A DNA stretch of 64,000 nucleotides from Rhodospirillaceae bacterium LM-1 (lineage in GTDB: Bacteria; Pseudomonadota; Alphaproteobacteria; Rhodospirillales; WMHbin7): NCBI GenBank assembly GCA_902725215.1, contig CACUVI010000027.1, forward strand, positions 47,454 through 111,453, given 5' to 3'. The notes under the pieces were generated by a model that did not search any database, was not told the origin of the DNA, and worked only from the letters and a program-made list of their open reading frames with translations. The translations under genes and the position numbers were made by a program. The stretch's first letter is position 1. Every line of letters starts with the position of its first letter. Shown here piece by piece: positions 7,704 to 17,976 of the stretch.

Positions 7704-9281
7704 ATGCCCAAGGTTCTGATTTCAGACAAGCTGTCGCCTGCCGCTGTCCAGATTTTCAAGGACCGTGGGCTTGAGGTGGATGTAAAAACCGGCATGACGC
7801 CGGACGAATTGAAGGCCGTCATCGGCCAGTATGACGGGCTGGCCATTCGTTCGGCGACCAAGGTGACCGCCGAAGTGCTGAAGGCGGCCAACAATCTGAA
7901 AGTGGTGGGGCGCGCAGGCATCGGCGTCGACAACGTCGATGTGCCCTCCGCCACCGCCAAGGGCATCGTGGTGATGAATACGCCTTTCGGCAATTCCATC
8001 ACCACCGCCGAACACGCGCTTTCCTTGATGTTCGCGCTGGCCCGCGATATTCCCGAGGCCAACGCCTCGACCCATGCGGGCAAGTGGGAAAAAAGCCGCT
8101 TCATGGGTGTGGAAATCACTGGCAAAACCTTGGGCGTCGTCGGGTGCGGCAATATCGGCTCCATCGTCGCCGACCGCGCCTTGGGCCTTAAGATGCGTGT
8201 GGTGGCCTTCGATCCATATCTGTCGCATGACCGCGCTCGCGATCTGGGGGTCGAGAAGGTCGAGCTTGAGGATTTGTTCAAGCGAGCCGACATCATCACC
8301 CTGCACACGCCGCTGACCGAATCGACGCGCAACATCATCGACGCCAAGGCGATGGCCAAGATGAAAAAGGGCGTTCGCATCATCAATTGCGCCCGCGGCG
8401 GATTGGTGGACGAGGCGGCCCTGAAGGCGGCCATCGAATCTGGTCATGTGGCGGGGGCGGCGCTTGACGTCTTTGCCGTGGAACCGGCCAAGGACAACGC
8501 CTTGTTCGGCATGGACAAGATCATCGCCACCCCGCATTTGGGGGCTTCCACCACCGAGGCCCAGGAAAATGTGGCCCTGCAAGTGGCCGAGCAGATGAGC
8601 GACTATTTGTTGACAGGCGCCGTCACCAACGCCATCAACATGCCCTCTGTCACCGCGGAAGAAGCGCCCAAGCTGAAGCCCTATACCGCCTTGGCCGAGC
8701 AGATCGGCAGCTTTGCCGGTCAGTTGACCGAGCAGGGCATCAAGAAGGTGACCATCGCCTATGAAGGCGACGTCGCCAAATTGAATACCCGTCCGCTGAC
8801 GCAGTTGGTGCTGATGGGCTTGTTCAAGCCGCAGTTGGAAAGTGTCAACATGGTCAACGCGCCGGTGCTGGCCAAGGAGCGCGGCATCGAAGTGACCGAA
8901 ATGAAGAAGGACGCCAGCGGCGATTACCACACGCTGATCCGTTTGGAAGTGACCAGCGATGACCGAGTGCGCAGCCTGTCGGGCACCTTGTTCGGCGGAA
9001 CCAAGCCCCGAATCGTCGAAATCAAGGGCATCGCCATCGAAGCCGAGGTCGGCCCCAACATGCTTTACGTCACCAACCAGGACAAGCCGGGCTTCATTGG
9101 CCGTCTGGGCGCCGTGCTGGGCGAAGCGGGCGTGAACATCGCCACCTTCCATTTAGGCCGCAACCAGGCGGGCGGCGATGCCATTGCGCTGATTCAGGTC
9201 GATCAGCCCGTAACGCCAGAAGTTGTTGAAAAGGTGCGCGCCATTCCTTTGGTGGTGCAGGCGAAGGCCCTGGCTTTCTAA
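7704..9281 (+). CDS. serA: D-3-phosphoglycerate dehydrogenase
   Basis: This enzyme oxidises 3-phosphoglycerate with NAD+, the committed step of serine synthesis. The 525-residue chain is the long form: substrate and NAD domains (Rossmann motif GVVGCGNIGSIVA; catalytic R231 in NCARGG, E260 in AVEPAKDN and H278 in ATPHLGAS), then an allosteric substrate-binding domain (about residues 320-450), then a C-terminal ACT domain (NMLYVTNQDKPGFIGRLGAV) that in this family senses serine. It is the second gene of serC-serA and is followed by a strong terminator. Confidence 0.97.
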   Translation: MPKVLISDKLSPAAVQIFKDRGLEVDVKTGMTPDELKAVIGQYDGLAIRSATKVTAEVLKAANNLKVVGRAGIGVDNVDVPSATAKGIVVMNTPFGNSITTAEHALSLMFALARDIPEANASTHAGKWEKSRFMGVEITGKTLGVVGCGNIGSIVADRALGLKMRVVAFDPYLSHDRARDLGVEKVELEDLFKRADIITLHTPLTESTRNIIDAKAMAKMKKGVRIINCARGGLVDEAALKAAIESGHVAGAALDVFAVEPAKDNALFGMDKIIATPHLGASTTEAQENVALQVAEQMSDYLLTGAVTNAINMPSVTAEEAPKLKPYTALAEQIGSFAGQLTEQGIKKVTIAYEGDVAKLNTRPLTQLVLMGLFKPQLESVNMVNAPVLAKERGIEVTEMKKDASGDYHTLIRLEVTSDDRVRSLSGTLFGGTKPRIVEIKGIAIEAEVGPNMLYVTNQDKPGFIGRLGAVLGEAGVNIATFHLGRNQAGGDAIALIQVDQPVTPEVVEKVRAIPLVVQAKALAF

Positions 9282-9312
9282 CCTTTTTACAGTCTGTATA
9301 GTCTATTCCGAG

Positions 9313-9344
9313 AAGGGTGCCCTAAATAAGGGCACCCTTTTTTT
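9313..9344 (+). terminator. Rho-independent terminator of serC-serA
   Basis: The stem AAGGGTGCCCT / AGGGCACCCTT with loop AAATA is followed by seven T residues, about 30 bases after the serA stop. Confidence 0.92.
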
Positions 9345-9523
9345 GCTGCATCATATTTCTACATTTTGTGACACGTTATTTTATCTACCGCTATATTTAC
9401 GAAAAATTAGACAGATCGATTGTAAATTATAAAAATGTCATGTTACCCTCGAGAAAATAGAGGGTTTTGCCCTGCCGTGGCGGGAAATGACAAAATCCGA
9501 ATCAAGATCAAACAGGGGGTCAA

Positions 9524-10912
9524 ATGGGTTTCTTCGGGTCCAAGCCAGCGGATTTGCCGCGTTCTTCGCCAATTCTTTCTGTTGAAACAGCGCCGCCCAG
9601 CGGCGTCGATGAAGGTGCGCTTTTGGCGGCTCTCGATCTTATCGAGCGCCAGGCCTTTCATTCGATGCCCGACAAGGACAGCGCCATCTGCCACAAGCTG
9701 CGCCAAGTCGCCGCTGCCTATGAACAGCGGGCGCTGGACAGCGTGAAGCGCATGGTCGTGCTGTCGGTCGAAAGCAACGAGGCGGTGGTGCAAACCGCCC
9801 AATTGCTGCGCGATCTGCGCGATGTCGATCACCAGACGCAATCGATTGCGGCGGCGGCCGAGGAATTGGTGTCTTCCGTGCATCAGATCGCGGCCAGCGC
9901 CGGTCAGGCGTCGCAGGACGTGGCGGCCGCACAGGGGCAAGCGTCGGAAAGCCGTCAGTCGGCTGAACGCGCCGTGGCGTCGATGGATGGCATTTCGCGC
10001 GCCGTCAGCGAGGCGGCGGGACGTGTCGAGACCTTGGCCGAAGCCTCGACCCAGATCGGCGGCATCGTCGATCAGATCGAAGCCATCGCCAAGCAGACCA
10101 ATCTGTTGGCCTTGAACGCCACCATCGAAGCGGCGCGCGCGGGCGAGGCGGGCAAGGGATTTGCCGTGGTGGCCAGCGAGGTCAAAAATCTGGCCAACCA
10201 AACCGCCAAGGCGACCGACGACATCCGCAAGCGCATCGAAAATCTGCGCAGCGAAATGTCGGCCATCGTCAGTTCGATGGAGCAGGGCGCCACCGCCGTC
10301 CAGCAGGGGCAGGAAGTGATCGCCGCCACCGGCCAGGGCATGCATGCGGTGTCCGAACAGATCGACCACATCTCGACGCTGGTGCGCGACATCGCGGGCA
10401 TTCTCGACCAGCAAAGCCAGACGTCCGAGGAAGTGGCCAATCGCATTACGTCGATCGCCGCCAGGACCGAGCATGGCGTGCAGGCCGTCATCGGCATTCT
10501 GGACGTCATGGACAAAAGCGAAGCGGTGGTGACCGAAAGCATTGCCGAAGCCGTGAAGGCCGAGGTCAAGGACATCACCATCCATGTTGCCAAATCGGAT
10601 CACAAACTGTGGCTGAAGAAGCTGGCGGCCATGGCCGCCGGGCGCATTAAACTCGATCCGGAGCAATTGACTAATCACAACACCTGCCGTTTGGGCAAGT
10701 GGTACAACGGCATCTCCGACGCCTCGATCAAGGGCCATCCGGCCTATGCCGCCATTCTGGCGCCGCACGAAAAGGTGCATGCTTGCGGCATTTCAGCGGT
10801 GCGCAAATACAACCAGGGCGATTTCGATGGAGCCTTGGCCGAGATCGAAAAGGCCTCGCTGGCCTCGGTTGACGTCATGCGCCTGCTCGATGACTTGGCC
10901 AACAGGAAATAA
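9524..10912 (+). CDS. Soluble methyl-accepting chemotaxis protein with C-terminal CZB zinc-binding domain
   Basis: This is a cytoplasmic chemoreceptor of 462 residues with no transmembrane helix. The N-terminal 60 residues are unassigned. A long coiled-coil signalling domain follows, with the conserved hairpin tip [26 protein letters not shown] (positions about 186-211) that contacts CheA and CheW. The tail is a chemoreceptor zinc-binding domain with the expected ligands H360, C388 (in CRLGKWY), H415 and H419. CZB receptors are linked to sensing of oxidants such as hypochlorite or of zinc; which applies here is not visible. The start ATG follows CAGGGGG. The 180 bases upstream are very AT-rich. 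No other che genes lie in the window. Confidence 0.93.
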   Translation: MGFFGSKPADLPRSSPILSVETAPPSGVDEGALLAALDLIERQAFHSMPDKDSAICHKLRQVAAAYEQRALDSVKRMVVLSVESNEAVVQTAQLLRDLRDVDHQTQSIAAAAEELVSSVHQIAASAGQASQDVAAAQGQASESRQSAERAVASMDGISRAVSEAAGRVETLAEASTQIGGIVDQIEAIAKQTNLLALNATIEAARAGEAGKGFAVVASEVKNLANQTAKATDDIRKRIENLRSEMSAIVSSMEQGATAVQQGQEVIAATGQGMHAVSEQIDHISTLVRDIAGILDQQSQTSEEVANRITSIAARTEHGVQAVIGILDVMDKSEAVVTESIAEAVKAEVKDITIHVAKSDHKLWLKKLAAMAAGRIKLDPEQLTNHNTCRLGKWYNGISDASIKGHPAYAAILAPHEKVHACGISAVRKYNQGDFDGALAEIEKASLASVDVMRLLDDLANRK

Positions 10913-10954
10913 TCGCTTTTCTAATGTTGCGGTTTTGCCCTGAACGGGGTAACC

Positions 10955-10984
10955 AGACCCTCTGGAACCTTTTCCAGGGGGTCT
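10955..10984 (+). terminator. Hairpin between the chemoreceptor gene and hisZ
   Basis: An 11-bp stem AGACCCTCTGG / CCAGGGGGTCT (one G-U pair, loop AACCTTTT) is followed by a short TTT. It can serve as a weak terminator for the chemoreceptor gene, and its right arm contains the CAGGGGG ribosome site of hisZ, so it could also limit hisZ translation. Confidence 0.5.
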
Positions 10985-10990
10985 TTGATT

Positions 10991-12127
10991 ATGAACGATT
11001 CGGCCAACCGGGCCTTGCTGCCCGCGGGCCTGCCCGACATTCTGCCACCCGAAGCCCAGCACGAGGCTTCGGTGGTTGCCCTATTGATGGAGGGCTTCGC
11101 GGGACAGGGCTTCGATCCGGTCAAGCCGCCTCTGATCGAATTCGAAGACAGCCTGTTTGCAGGTCCTGGCGCTGCCCTGGCCCGTTCAAGTTTCCGACTG
11201 ATGGACCCGGCCTCTGGCCGCATGCTGGCCGTGCGGCCCGACATGACCCCCCAGATATCCAGGATTGCAGCCACAAGGATGAGCGATGCGCCCAGGCCGC
11301 TGCGCCTGTCCTATGCGGGCGAAGTTCTAAGGGTCAAGGCCAGCCAGTTGCGCCCCGAACGCCAGTTCGTTCAGGCGGGAATCGAGTTGATCGGCTCGGC
11401 CAGTTGCGAGGCCGATGCCGAAGTGGTCCGTTTGGCCCATGAAGGACTGGAAAGCCTGGGGATCGAGGGGGTGTCGGTCGATCTGACCCTGCCGACCCTG
11501 GTTCCCGCCCTCTGTCAGGGGCTTGATCTGTCTGCCGACGATTTGGTCCGCCTGCGCGATGCGCTGGACCATAAAGATCCCGCAAGACTGGCCGGTTTGC
11601 CGGGTCAGGCCTTGTTCGAAGGATTGCTGCGCGCCAGCGGGCCGGTCGGCAAGGCCTTGGCGGCCCTGGAGAAACTGAAGCTCTCGGACGCCGCCTTAAG
11701 CGAAATCGGACGCTTGAAGGCGGTGGCGGCGGCCATCCAGCGCGACGCGCCCGGCATGACGCTGACTGTCGATGCCGTGGAATCCAGGGGATTCGAATAT
11801 CATTGCGGAGTGGCCTTTACCCTGTTCGCCAAGGGACAGAGCTTCGAGTTGGGGCGGGGCGGGCGTTATGCCGTCGATGGTGAGCCGGCGACCGGGGTGA
11901 CCTTGTTCATGGATACGGTGCTGAAATGCACCCCTTTGAAAGCCGCGCGTCCCCGGCTATATCTGCCGGTGGGGACGTCGTGGGAAAGTGGGCAGTCCTG
12001 GCGAGCCAAGGGTTATGCCACCGTGGCGGGTTTGGAAAGTGTGACGGATGCGAAAGCCGAAGCCAAGCGCCTGGGATGCGGTTTCTGGCTGAACAATAAC
12101 GAAATCAAGGACATCAAGGAGAGCTAG
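10991..12127 (+). CDS. hisZ: ATP phosphoribosyltransferase regulatory subunit HisZ
   Basis: HisZ is a histidyl-tRNA-synthetase-like protein without aminoacylation activity; it binds the short HisG and makes it an active, histidine-regulated ATP phosphoribosyltransferase. The product of about 378 residues carries the class II motifs [16 protein letters not shown], the motif 2 region [22 protein letters not shown] and [10 protein letters not shown]. It lacks the full-length anticodon domain, as expected for HisZ. The ATG at 10991 sits 9 bases after GGGGG; an in-frame TTG at 10985 is the alternative. hisG is not in the window. purA follows 4 bases after the stop, an arrangement common in alphaproteobacteria. 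Confidence 0.92.
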   Translation: MNDSANRALLPAGLPDILPPEAQHEASVVALLMEGFAGQGFDPVKPPLIEFEDSLFAGPGAALARSSFRLMDPASGRMLAVRPDMTPQISRIAATRMSDAPRPLRLSYAGEVLRVKASQLRPERQFVQAGIELIGSASCEADAEVVRLAHEGLESLGIEGVSVDLTLPTLVPALCQGLDLSADDLVRLRDALDHKDPARLAGLPGQALFEGLLRASGPVGKALAALEKLKLSDAALSEIGRLKAVAAAIQRDAPGMTLTVDAVESRGFEYHCGVAFTLFAKGQSFELGRGGRYAVDGEPATGVTLFMDTVLKCTPLKAARPRLYLPVGTSWESGQSWRAKGYATVAGLESVTDAKAEAKRLGCGFWLNNNEIKDIKES

Positions 12128-12131
12128 TCCG

Positions 12132-13424
12132 ATGGCGAATGTGGCTGTGATCGGCGCCCAGTGGGGCGACGAAGGCAAAGGCAAGGTGGTGGATTGGCTT
12201 TCGGAACGCGCCGACGTCGTGGTGCGTTTCCAGGGCGGCCACAATGCCGGACATACGCTGGTCATCGGCGGCGTCACCTATAAGCTGTCGCTGCTGCCTT
12301 CGGGCATCGTGCGCGGCAAGCTGTCGATCATCGGCAACGGCTTGGTGCTGGACCCCTGGGCGCTGCTGGAAGAAATCGAGAAGCTGCGCGGCCAGGGGGT
12401 GACGGTATCGCCCGATCTGTTGAAAGTGGCCGAGAACGTGCCCCTGATCCTGCCCCTGCACGGCCATCTGGACCGCGCCCGCGAGGAAGCCGCAGGCGGC
12501 GGCAAGATCGGCACCACCGGGCGCGGCATTGGCCCCGCTTACGAAGACAAGGTGGCAAGGCGCGCCATTCGCCTGTGCGATCTGGCCGATGACGACGCCT
12601 CGTTGAAGGCCAAGATCGCCAACATGCTGTCGCATCACAACGCGCTGTTGAAGGGCCTGGGCGCCGAACTGATCGACGGCGACGCCTTGTTCGTCAAGTT
12701 GAAGGAACTGGCGCCGCGCATTCTGCCCTATGCCGACGTGGTGTGGCTGCGCCTGGATGACTTGCGCAAGCGCGGACGGCGCATTCTGTATGAAGGTGCG
12801 CAGGGCATGCTGCTGGACATCGATCATGGCACTTATCCCTACGTCACCTCGTCCAACACCGTGGCGGGCAACGCCGCCACCGGTTCGGGCCAGGGGCCGT
12901 CGGCGGTGGGCTATGTGCTGGGCATCTGCAAGGCCTACACCACACGCGTCGGCAGCGGGCCTTTCCCCAGCGAACTGTTCGACGATGTCGGCAAAACTAT
13001 CGGCGAGCGCGGCCATGAATTCGGCACCGTCACCGGCAGGCCAAGGCGCTGCGGCTGGTTCGACGCCGTGCTGGTCCGCCAAGCCTGCAAGGTCAGCGGC
13101 ATTCATGGCTTGGCCTTGACGAAGCTGGACGTGCTGGACGGTTTCGACGAGTTGAAGGTTTGCACATCGTATGAAATCGACGGGCGGCGCTATGATTACC
13201 TGCCCGCCCTGGCATCGCTGCAGGCCAAGGCCAAGCCGGTTTACGAGACCCTGCCCGGTTGGAAGGGATCGACCCGAGGCGCTCGTTCCTGGGCCGAACT
13301 GCCCGCCGAGGCGGTCAAATACATCCGTCATCTCGAGGAACTGGTGGGCGTGCCGGTGGCGCTGTTCTCGACCAGCCCCGAGCGCGAGGATACGGTCCTT
13401 GTCCAGGACCCATTCGCTGACTAA
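12132..13424 (+). CDS. purA: Adenylosuccinate synthetase
   Basis: This enzyme uses GTP to join IMP and aspartate, the first committed step to AMP. The 430-residue product has the normal length. The N-terminal P-loop region [13 protein letters not shown] contains the catalytic Asp. Other family marks are [39 protein letters not shown] and the GTP-base recognition stretch TKLDVLDG. It is the second gene of hisZ-purA. Confidence 0.98.
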   Translation: MANVAVIGAQWGDEGKGKVVDWLSERADVVVRFQGGHNAGHTLVIGGVTYKLSLLPSGIVRGKLSIIGNGLVLDPWALLEEIEKLRGQGVTVSPDLLKVAENVPLILPLHGHLDRAREEAAGGGKIGTTGRGIGPAYEDKVARRAIRLCDLADDDASLKAKIANMLSHHNALLKGLGAELIDGDALFVKLKELAPRILPYADVVWLRLDDLRKRGRRILYEGAQGMLLDIDHGTYPYVTSSNTVAGNAATGSGQGPSAVGYVLGICKAYTTRVGSGPFPSELFDDVGKTIGERGHEFGTVTGRPRRCGWFDAVLVRQACKVSGIHGLALTKLDVLDGFDELKVCTSYEIDGRRYDYLPALASLQAKAKPVYETLPGWKGSTRGARSWAELPAEAVKYIRHLEELVGVPVALFSTSPEREDTVLVQDPFAD

Positions 13425-13456
13425 GATTGCGATCAACAGGGAAGCGGGTTTCTGAC

Positions 13457-13702
13457 GTGACAGCCGCCAAAACAGACATCGCCACGCTTAGCTTCGAAGA
13501 GGCCTTGGCCGAACTCGAGCAGATCGTGCGCGGGCTGGAAGCGGGCAAGGTCAAGCTGGACGAGGCGGTGGGCGCCTACGAACGCGGGGCCGCGCTCAAG
13601 CGTCATTGCGAGTCCAAGTTGGCCGAGGCCAAGGCCAAGGTCGAGCGCATCGTGCTGTCGCCGGATGGCACGCTTGCCACCGCTCCCCTCGATCCCGCTT
13701 GA
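13457..13702 (+). CDS. xseB: Exodeoxyribonuclease VII small subunit
   Basis: This is the small subunit of exonuclease VII, which with XseA degrades single-stranded DNA. The 81-residue product is the usual size and shows the family core SFEEALAELEQIVRGLE followed by LDEAVGAYERGAALKRHCESKLAEA. I chose the GTG at 13457; an in-frame TTG lies at 13427, but it is 2 bases from the purA stop and would give an atypical N-terminus. It begins the group xseB-ispA-dxs, a linkage seen in many proteobacteria. xseA is not in the window. Confidence 0.93.
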   Translation: MTAAKTDIATLSFEEALAELEQIVRGLEAGKVKLDEAVGAYERGAALKRHCESKLAEAKAKVERIVLSPDGTLATAPLDPA

Positions 13703-13718
13703 AGGAAAATCACCGACC

Positions 13719-14618
13719 ATGAACCGTTTGGAAAAAGCCCTGGAAGAGGCGCAGGCCACCCTGGTCCTGGAAGTCGAACGCCTGCTGCCGGAAAGCGTTG
13801 CTCCCGAAGCCCGCGTCGTTCAGGCCATGCGCTACGCCACCTTGAACGGCGGCAAGCGGCTGCGTCCCTTTTTGGTTCTGACCACGGCGGCCCTGTTCAA
13901 TGTGGCGCGTCAATCGGCGGCGCGCGTCGCGGCCGCCATCGAATTCGTGCACTGCTATTCGCTGGTTCACGACGATCTTCCCGCCATGGACAATGACGAT
14001 TTGCGCCGCGGCATTCCCACCTGCCACAAGGCCTTCGACGAAGCCACCGCCATTCTGGCGGGCGACGCGCTTTTGACCAAAGCCTTCGAAGTGTTGGGCG
14101 GCGCCAGCACACATCCCGATCCCAGCGTGCGCGCCGATCTGGTGGTGGCGCTGGCCGAAGCGGCGGGCCATCAGGGCATGGTGGGCGGCCAGATGATCGA
14201 TATGCTGGCATCCACTTCGAAACAGCCGATGGACATTCCGGCCATCACCCGCTTGCAGCGCATGAAAACCGGTCGTCTGATCGCTTTTTCCTGCGTGGCC
14301 GGTCCCATTCTGGGCAAGGCGCATTCCAACCAGCGTCAAGCGCTGGAAGCCTATGCGCACGATCTGGGGCTGGTGTTCCAGATCACCGACGATCTTCTGG
14401 ACGTCGAAGCCTCGACCGAGGAAATGGGCAAGAAGACCGGCAAGGACGCCGACCAGGGCAAGGCCACTTTCGTGTCTCTTTTGGGCGTCGAGCGCGCCAA
14501 GGCCCAGGCCCAGGCGCTGGGCGATCAGGCGATCAAGCATCTGGACGTCTTTGGCGATTGCGATGCGGCGCATCTGCTAAGCGATACCGTGCGCTACGTG
14601 CTGACGAGGCGGAACTAG
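13719..14618 (+). CDS. ispA: Farnesyl/geranyl diphosphate synthase
   Basis: This is a short-chain trans-prenyltransferase that condenses IPP with DMAPP and GPP to make farnesyl diphosphate. The 299-residue product shows GGKRLRPFLVL, the first Asp-rich motif in VHDDLPAMDNDDLRRG and the second in FQITDDLLDVE. The residues before the first DDxxD motif are the bacterial type II pattern. The start is the ATG at 13719 after GAAGGAAA; the open frame extends upstream into xseB. dxs starts 4 bases after the stop, so precursor supply and chain building are co-transcribed. Confidence 0.95.
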   Translation: MNRLEKALEEAQATLVLEVERLLPESVAPEARVVQAMRYATLNGGKRLRPFLVLTTAALFNVARQSAARVAAAIEFVHCYSLVHDDLPAMDNDDLRRGIPTCHKAFDEATAILAGDALLTKAFEVLGGASTHPDPSVRADLVVALAEAAGHQGMVGGQMIDMLASTSKQPMDIPAITRLQRMKTGRLIAFSCVAGPILGKAHSNQRQALEAYAHDLGLVFQITDDLLDVEASTEEMGKKTGKDADQGKATFVSLLGVERAKAQAQALGDQAIKHLDVFGDCDAAHLLSDTVRYVLTRRN

Positions 14619-14621
14619 AAC

Positions 14622-16505
14622 ATGACGTCTGGGCGTCTTCTCGATCAGATCAAGTTCCCTTCCGACTTTAGGGATTTCACGCCCGACCAGCTCAGGCAAT
14701 TGGCTGGGGAAGTGCGCCAGGAAATGATCGGTGCCGTGGCCGCCACCGGCGGCCATCTGGGGGCTGGCTTGGGCGTTGTTGAATTGACCGTCGCTCTGCA
14801 TCACGTTTTCAATACGCCCGACGATCGCTTGATCTGGGATGTTGGACATCAAAGCTATCCCCACAAAATTCTGACCGGCAGGCGCGAGCAAATGCATACG
14901 CTCAGGCAGGGCGGGGGCATTTCCGGTTTCACCAAGCGCGACGAAAGCATCTACGATCCTTTTGGCGCCGGGCACAGTTCAACCTCGATTTCGGCGGCTC
15001 TGGGCATGGCGGTGGGCAGCCAACTGCAAGGCTGCGAACGCTACGCCATCGCCGTCATCGGCGACGGTTCGATGAGCGCCGGCCAGGCTTTCGAAGCGCT
15101 CAACAATGCAGGCCCCCAGAAGACGCGCCTGATAGTGATTCTGAACGACAACGACATGTCGATCGCCAAGCCGGTGGGCGGGTTAAGCGCCTATCTATCA
15201 AAGCTGTGGTCGTCGAAGTCCTATCAGCACTTCAGGCACTTCGCCAAGGACGTGGCGGAAATCTTCCCGCGTCCCATCGAACTGGCGGCCAAAAAGGTCG
15301 AGGAATATGCCAAGGGCTTGGTGGCGGGCGGCACCTTGTTCGAGGAGTTGGGTCTTTATTACGTCGGTCCCATCGACGGTCACAATTTCGACCATCTGCT
15401 GCCCGTGCTTCGCAATGTTCGCGATTTCGAGGAACCAGCGCCGGTGCTTGTGCATGTGGTGACGCAGAAGGGGCGGGGATATGCGCCTGCCGAGGAAGCG
15501 CATGACAAATATCACGGCGTATCGAAGTTCAATGTCGAGACCGGGGTGCAAAGCAAGCCCAAGAGTAATGCGCCCAGCCTGACCGGCGTGTTCGGCCAAG
15601 CCTTGGCCGACGAAGCCAAGCGTGACGAAACGATTTGCGCCATCACGGCGGCCATGCCTTCGGGTACCGGGTTGGATATTTTCGGCCGCGCCCATCCTGA
15701 TCGTCTGTTTGACGTCGGCATCGCCGAGCAGCATGCGGTTACCTTTGCCGCCGGTCTGGCCTGCGAGGGGCTGAAGCCCTTCTGCGCCATCTATTCTACC
15801 TTCTTGCAGCGCGGCTACGATCAGGTGATGCACGATGTCGTGCTTCAGCATCTGCCGGTGCGCTTCGTGCTGGATCGCGCCGGGCTGGTGGGGGCCGATG
15901 GGGCCACGCATCACGGTTCTTACGACCTGTCCTATCTTGGTTGCCTGCCCGGCGTGGTGATCATGGCCCCGGCCGACGAGGCGGAACTGGCGCATATGGT
16001 GGCCACCCAGGTTGCCATCGATGACCGGCCCAGTTTCCTGCGTTATCCCAGGGGCGATGGAAGCGGCGTGGAAATGCCCGCCCGCGGCGTTGCGCTGCCC
16101 ATCGGCAAGGGCCGCGTGCTGCGCCAGGGCGAACGGGTTGCGATTCTTAGCCTGGGCACAAGGCTGGGCGACGCCTTGAAGGCGGCGGATCAGTTGGCGG
16201 CGCAGGGGATTTCGGCGACCGTGGCGGATGCGCGTTTCGCCAAGCCGATCGACGAGGAACTGATCGCCGATCTGGCCAGGAATCACGAATTGCTGATTAC
16301 GGTGGAAGAGAACGCCGTTGGCGGCTTCGCGGCGCAAGTGATGCACTTCCTGGTCAATCAAGGCCTGCTGGACAAGGGGTTGAAGCTGCGCGCCTTGTGC
16401 CTGCCCGATCATTTTATCGAACATGACAGCCAGACCCAGCAATTGGCAGATGCGGGGCTGGACGCGGCGGGGATTGTGGCCGCGGTGACGCAAGCCCTTA
16501 GCTGA
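14622..16505 (+). CDS. dxs: 1-deoxy-D-xylulose-5-phosphate synthase
   Basis: This thiamine-diphosphate enzyme condenses pyruvate and glyceraldehyde 3-phosphate in the first step of the MEP isoprenoid pathway. The 627-residue product has the family length. It contains the histidine region [18 protein letters not shown], the cofactor motif [18 protein letters not shown], the transketolase-type [18 protein letters not shown] with the catalytic Glu, and a C-terminal transketolase domain ([18 protein letters not shown]). It is the last gene of xseB-ispA-dxs. Confidence 0.97.
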   Translation: MTSGRLLDQIKFPSDFRDFTPDQLRQLAGEVRQEMIGAVAATGGHLGAGLGVVELTVALHHVFNTPDDRLIWDVGHQSYPHKILTGRREQMHTLRQGGGISGFTKRDESIYDPFGAGHSSTSISAALGMAVGSQLQGCERYAIAVIGDGSMSAGQAFEALNNAGPQKTRLIVILNDNDMSIAKPVGGLSAYLSKLWSSKSYQHFRHFAKDVAEIFPRPIELAAKKVEEYAKGLVAGGTLFEELGLYYVGPIDGHNFDHLLPVLRNVRDFEEPAPVLVHVVTQKGRGYAPAEEAHDKYHGVSKFNVETGVQSKPKSNAPSLTGVFGQALADEAKRDETICAITAAMPSGTGLDIFGRAHPDRLFDVGIAEQHAVTFAAGLACEGLKPFCAIYSTFLQRGYDQVMHDVVLQHLPVRFVLDRAGLVGADGATHHGSYDLSYLGCLPGVVIMAPADEAELAHMVATQVAIDDRPSFLRYPRGDGSGVEMPARGVALPIGKGRVLRQGERVAILSLGTRLGDALKAADQLAAQGISATVADARFAKPIDEELIADLARNHELLITVEENAVGGFAAQVMHFLVNQGLLDKGLKLRALCLPDHFIEHDSQTQQLADAGLDAAGIVAAVTQALS

Positions 16506-16537
16506 CGGTTAATGCCTAGCGTGCCATACTGGCCGCC

Positions 16538-17869
16538 ATGTCCGGGCAGCACACTCTTTTCACGCAAGATGGCGACGCGACCCAAATCGAGGGGCCGATG
16601 GGTCAGCTTGCCCCCCAGCCCTGGATGGAGGCGCCAACCACCAAGACGGTGATGGCGGCGATTACCAGCACGGGGGTCGAGGCGCGTTTCGTGGGGGGCT
16701 GCGTGCGAGATGCCTTGCTCAAGCGCCCGGTCAAGGATATCGATATCGCCACCCCCCTGGAGCCGAACGACGTCATCCGTCTTCTGGAGGCCAACGGCAT
16801 CCACGCCATTCCCACCGGCATCGCGCATGGCACCATTACGGCGGTGATCGGCAAAGATCATTTCGAGATCACCACGCTGCGTCATGATGTCGAGAATTTC
16901 GGCCGCCATGCGCGCGTCGCCTTCACCGACGACTGGCGGGCCGACGCGCTCAGGCGCGATTTCACCATCAACGCCCTGTCGATGACCACGGACGGGCGCA
17001 TCTATGATCCGGTGAACGGCTTGGCCGATCTGGGGCGTGGGCGCGTGCGCTTCGTGGGCGATCCCAAGCAGCGCATCCAGGAAGATGTGCTGCGCCTTCT
17101 GCGCTATTTCCGCTTCTATGCCTATTACGGTCACCCGCCCGCGCAAGTGCCTTCGTTGGCGGCTTGTCGGGCCAGCGCCCATCTGCTGCCCAATCTATCC
17201 GGCGAGCGTATCCGGGGCGAGATGATGCGCCTTCTCATGGCGCCCGATCCGGCTGGCGTTCTTACCTTGATGCAGGCGGAAAAGGTGTTGCCGCACATCT
17301 TGCCGGAAGCCAAACATTTCGGACGTCTCAGGCAATTGGCTTGGCTTGAGGATCGCGGTCTGCGCCTGGAGGGGATCGAGCGCGATCCCACCAGACGTTT
17401 GGCCTGTCTGGTCGAATGCGACGCCAAGGGGGCGTTGGAAATCGCCGACAGATTCAAGCTGTCGAACCGCGACAGGAATCGCTTGGCTGCGATCTGTCGT
17501 CATTCTCAACAGGCGCCCAGCCTTGCCATGAGCGACGGCGAACGCCGTCACCTGCTGTATCGGATGGGCAAGCAGACCTATCTGGACCGGGCGCTGATCG
17601 CTTGGTCGTCCGAACGCGACATCGATCCGCGCGCCCCATCGGCGGCGAGCGGTCCCTGGACCGAGTTGCTGGGCCATGCCCTTGACTGGACTGTTCCAGA
17701 ATTCCCCTTGAAAGGGCGCGATGCCCTGGCGCTGGGCGTTCCCCATGGCCCCCGCATCGGCGAGCTTTTGGGCCATGTGCAAGAGTGGTGGGAGGAGGGC
17801 GGTTTCAGGGCCGACCATGCGGCCTGCCTCGACCGCCTGCGGGCGGCTCTCGAGTCGAAGATGTCGTAG
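16538..17869 (+). CDS. cca: CCA tRNA nucleotidyltransferase
   Basis: This is a class II nucleotidyltransferase that builds or repairs the 3' CCA end of tRNAs. The product has the nucleotidyltransferase signature FVGGCVRDALLKRPVKDIDIAT with the metal-binding DxD pair, then LRRDFTINALSMT, and the tRNA-neck region QEDVLRLLRYFRFYAYYG. It is 443 residues, longer than many alphaproteobacterial homologues (about 400), partly because of about 30 extra N-terminal residues before the fold begins. The ATG at 16538 has no strong ribosome site, so the true start may be a later in-frame ATG near 16598. A poly(A) polymerase role is possible, but the tRNAs nearby all encode CCA, which points to repair. Confidence 0.9.
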   Translation: MSGQHTLFTQDGDATQIEGPMGQLAPQPWMEAPTTKTVMAAITSTGVEARFVGGCVRDALLKRPVKDIDIATPLEPNDVIRLLEANGIHAIPTGIAHGTITAVIGKDHFEITTLRHDVENFGRHARVAFTDDWRADALRRDFTINALSMTTDGRIYDPVNGLADLGRGRVRFVGDPKQRIQEDVLRLLRYFRFYAYYGHPPAQVPSLAACRASAHLLPNLSGERIRGEMMRLLMAPDPAGVLTLMQAEKVLPHILPEAKHFGRLRQLAWLEDRGLRLEGIERDPTRRLACLVECDAKGALEIADRFKLSNRDRNRLAAICRHSQQAPSLAMSDGERRHLLYRMGKQTYLDRALIAWSSERDIDPRAPSAASGPWTELLGHALDWTVPEFPLKGRDALALGVPHGPRIGELLGHVQEWWEEGGFRADHAACLDRLRAALESKMS

Positions 17870-17915
17870 TCTTTAACAAAAAATTTACCATCGCGGCCCA
17901 ACATCTTGAAAATCA

Positions 17916-17931
17916 TGTGATTCGGATCACA
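17916..17931. promoter_or_regulatory. CRP/FNR-family operator candidate (TGTGA-N6-TCACA)
   Basis: The sequence TGTGATTCGGATCACA is a perfect 16-base palindrome that matches the CRP half-sites TGTGA and TCACA with a 6-base spacer; its inner core TGAT-TCGG-ATCA also fits the FNR/FixK pattern. It lies 46 bases before the start of the SGNH-like gene. The regulator cannot be told from the site alone. Confidence 0.6.
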
Positions 17932-17954
17932 GCGCGGCAGAACCGCAAGTGCGA

Positions 17955-17966
17955 TGATTCGAATCA
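17955..17966. promoter_or_regulatory. Second palindrome overlapping the ribosome site of the SGNH-like gene
   Basis: TGATTCGAATCA is a perfect 12-base palindrome, 37 bases centre to centre from the one at 17916-17931 and differing from its core by one base. It runs into the AGGAGG ribosome site, so a protein bound here could block transcription or compete with translation signals in DNA. The pairing of two near-identical palindromes suggests a cooperative operator. Confidence 0.5.
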
Positions 17967-17976
17967 GGAGGTTTCC

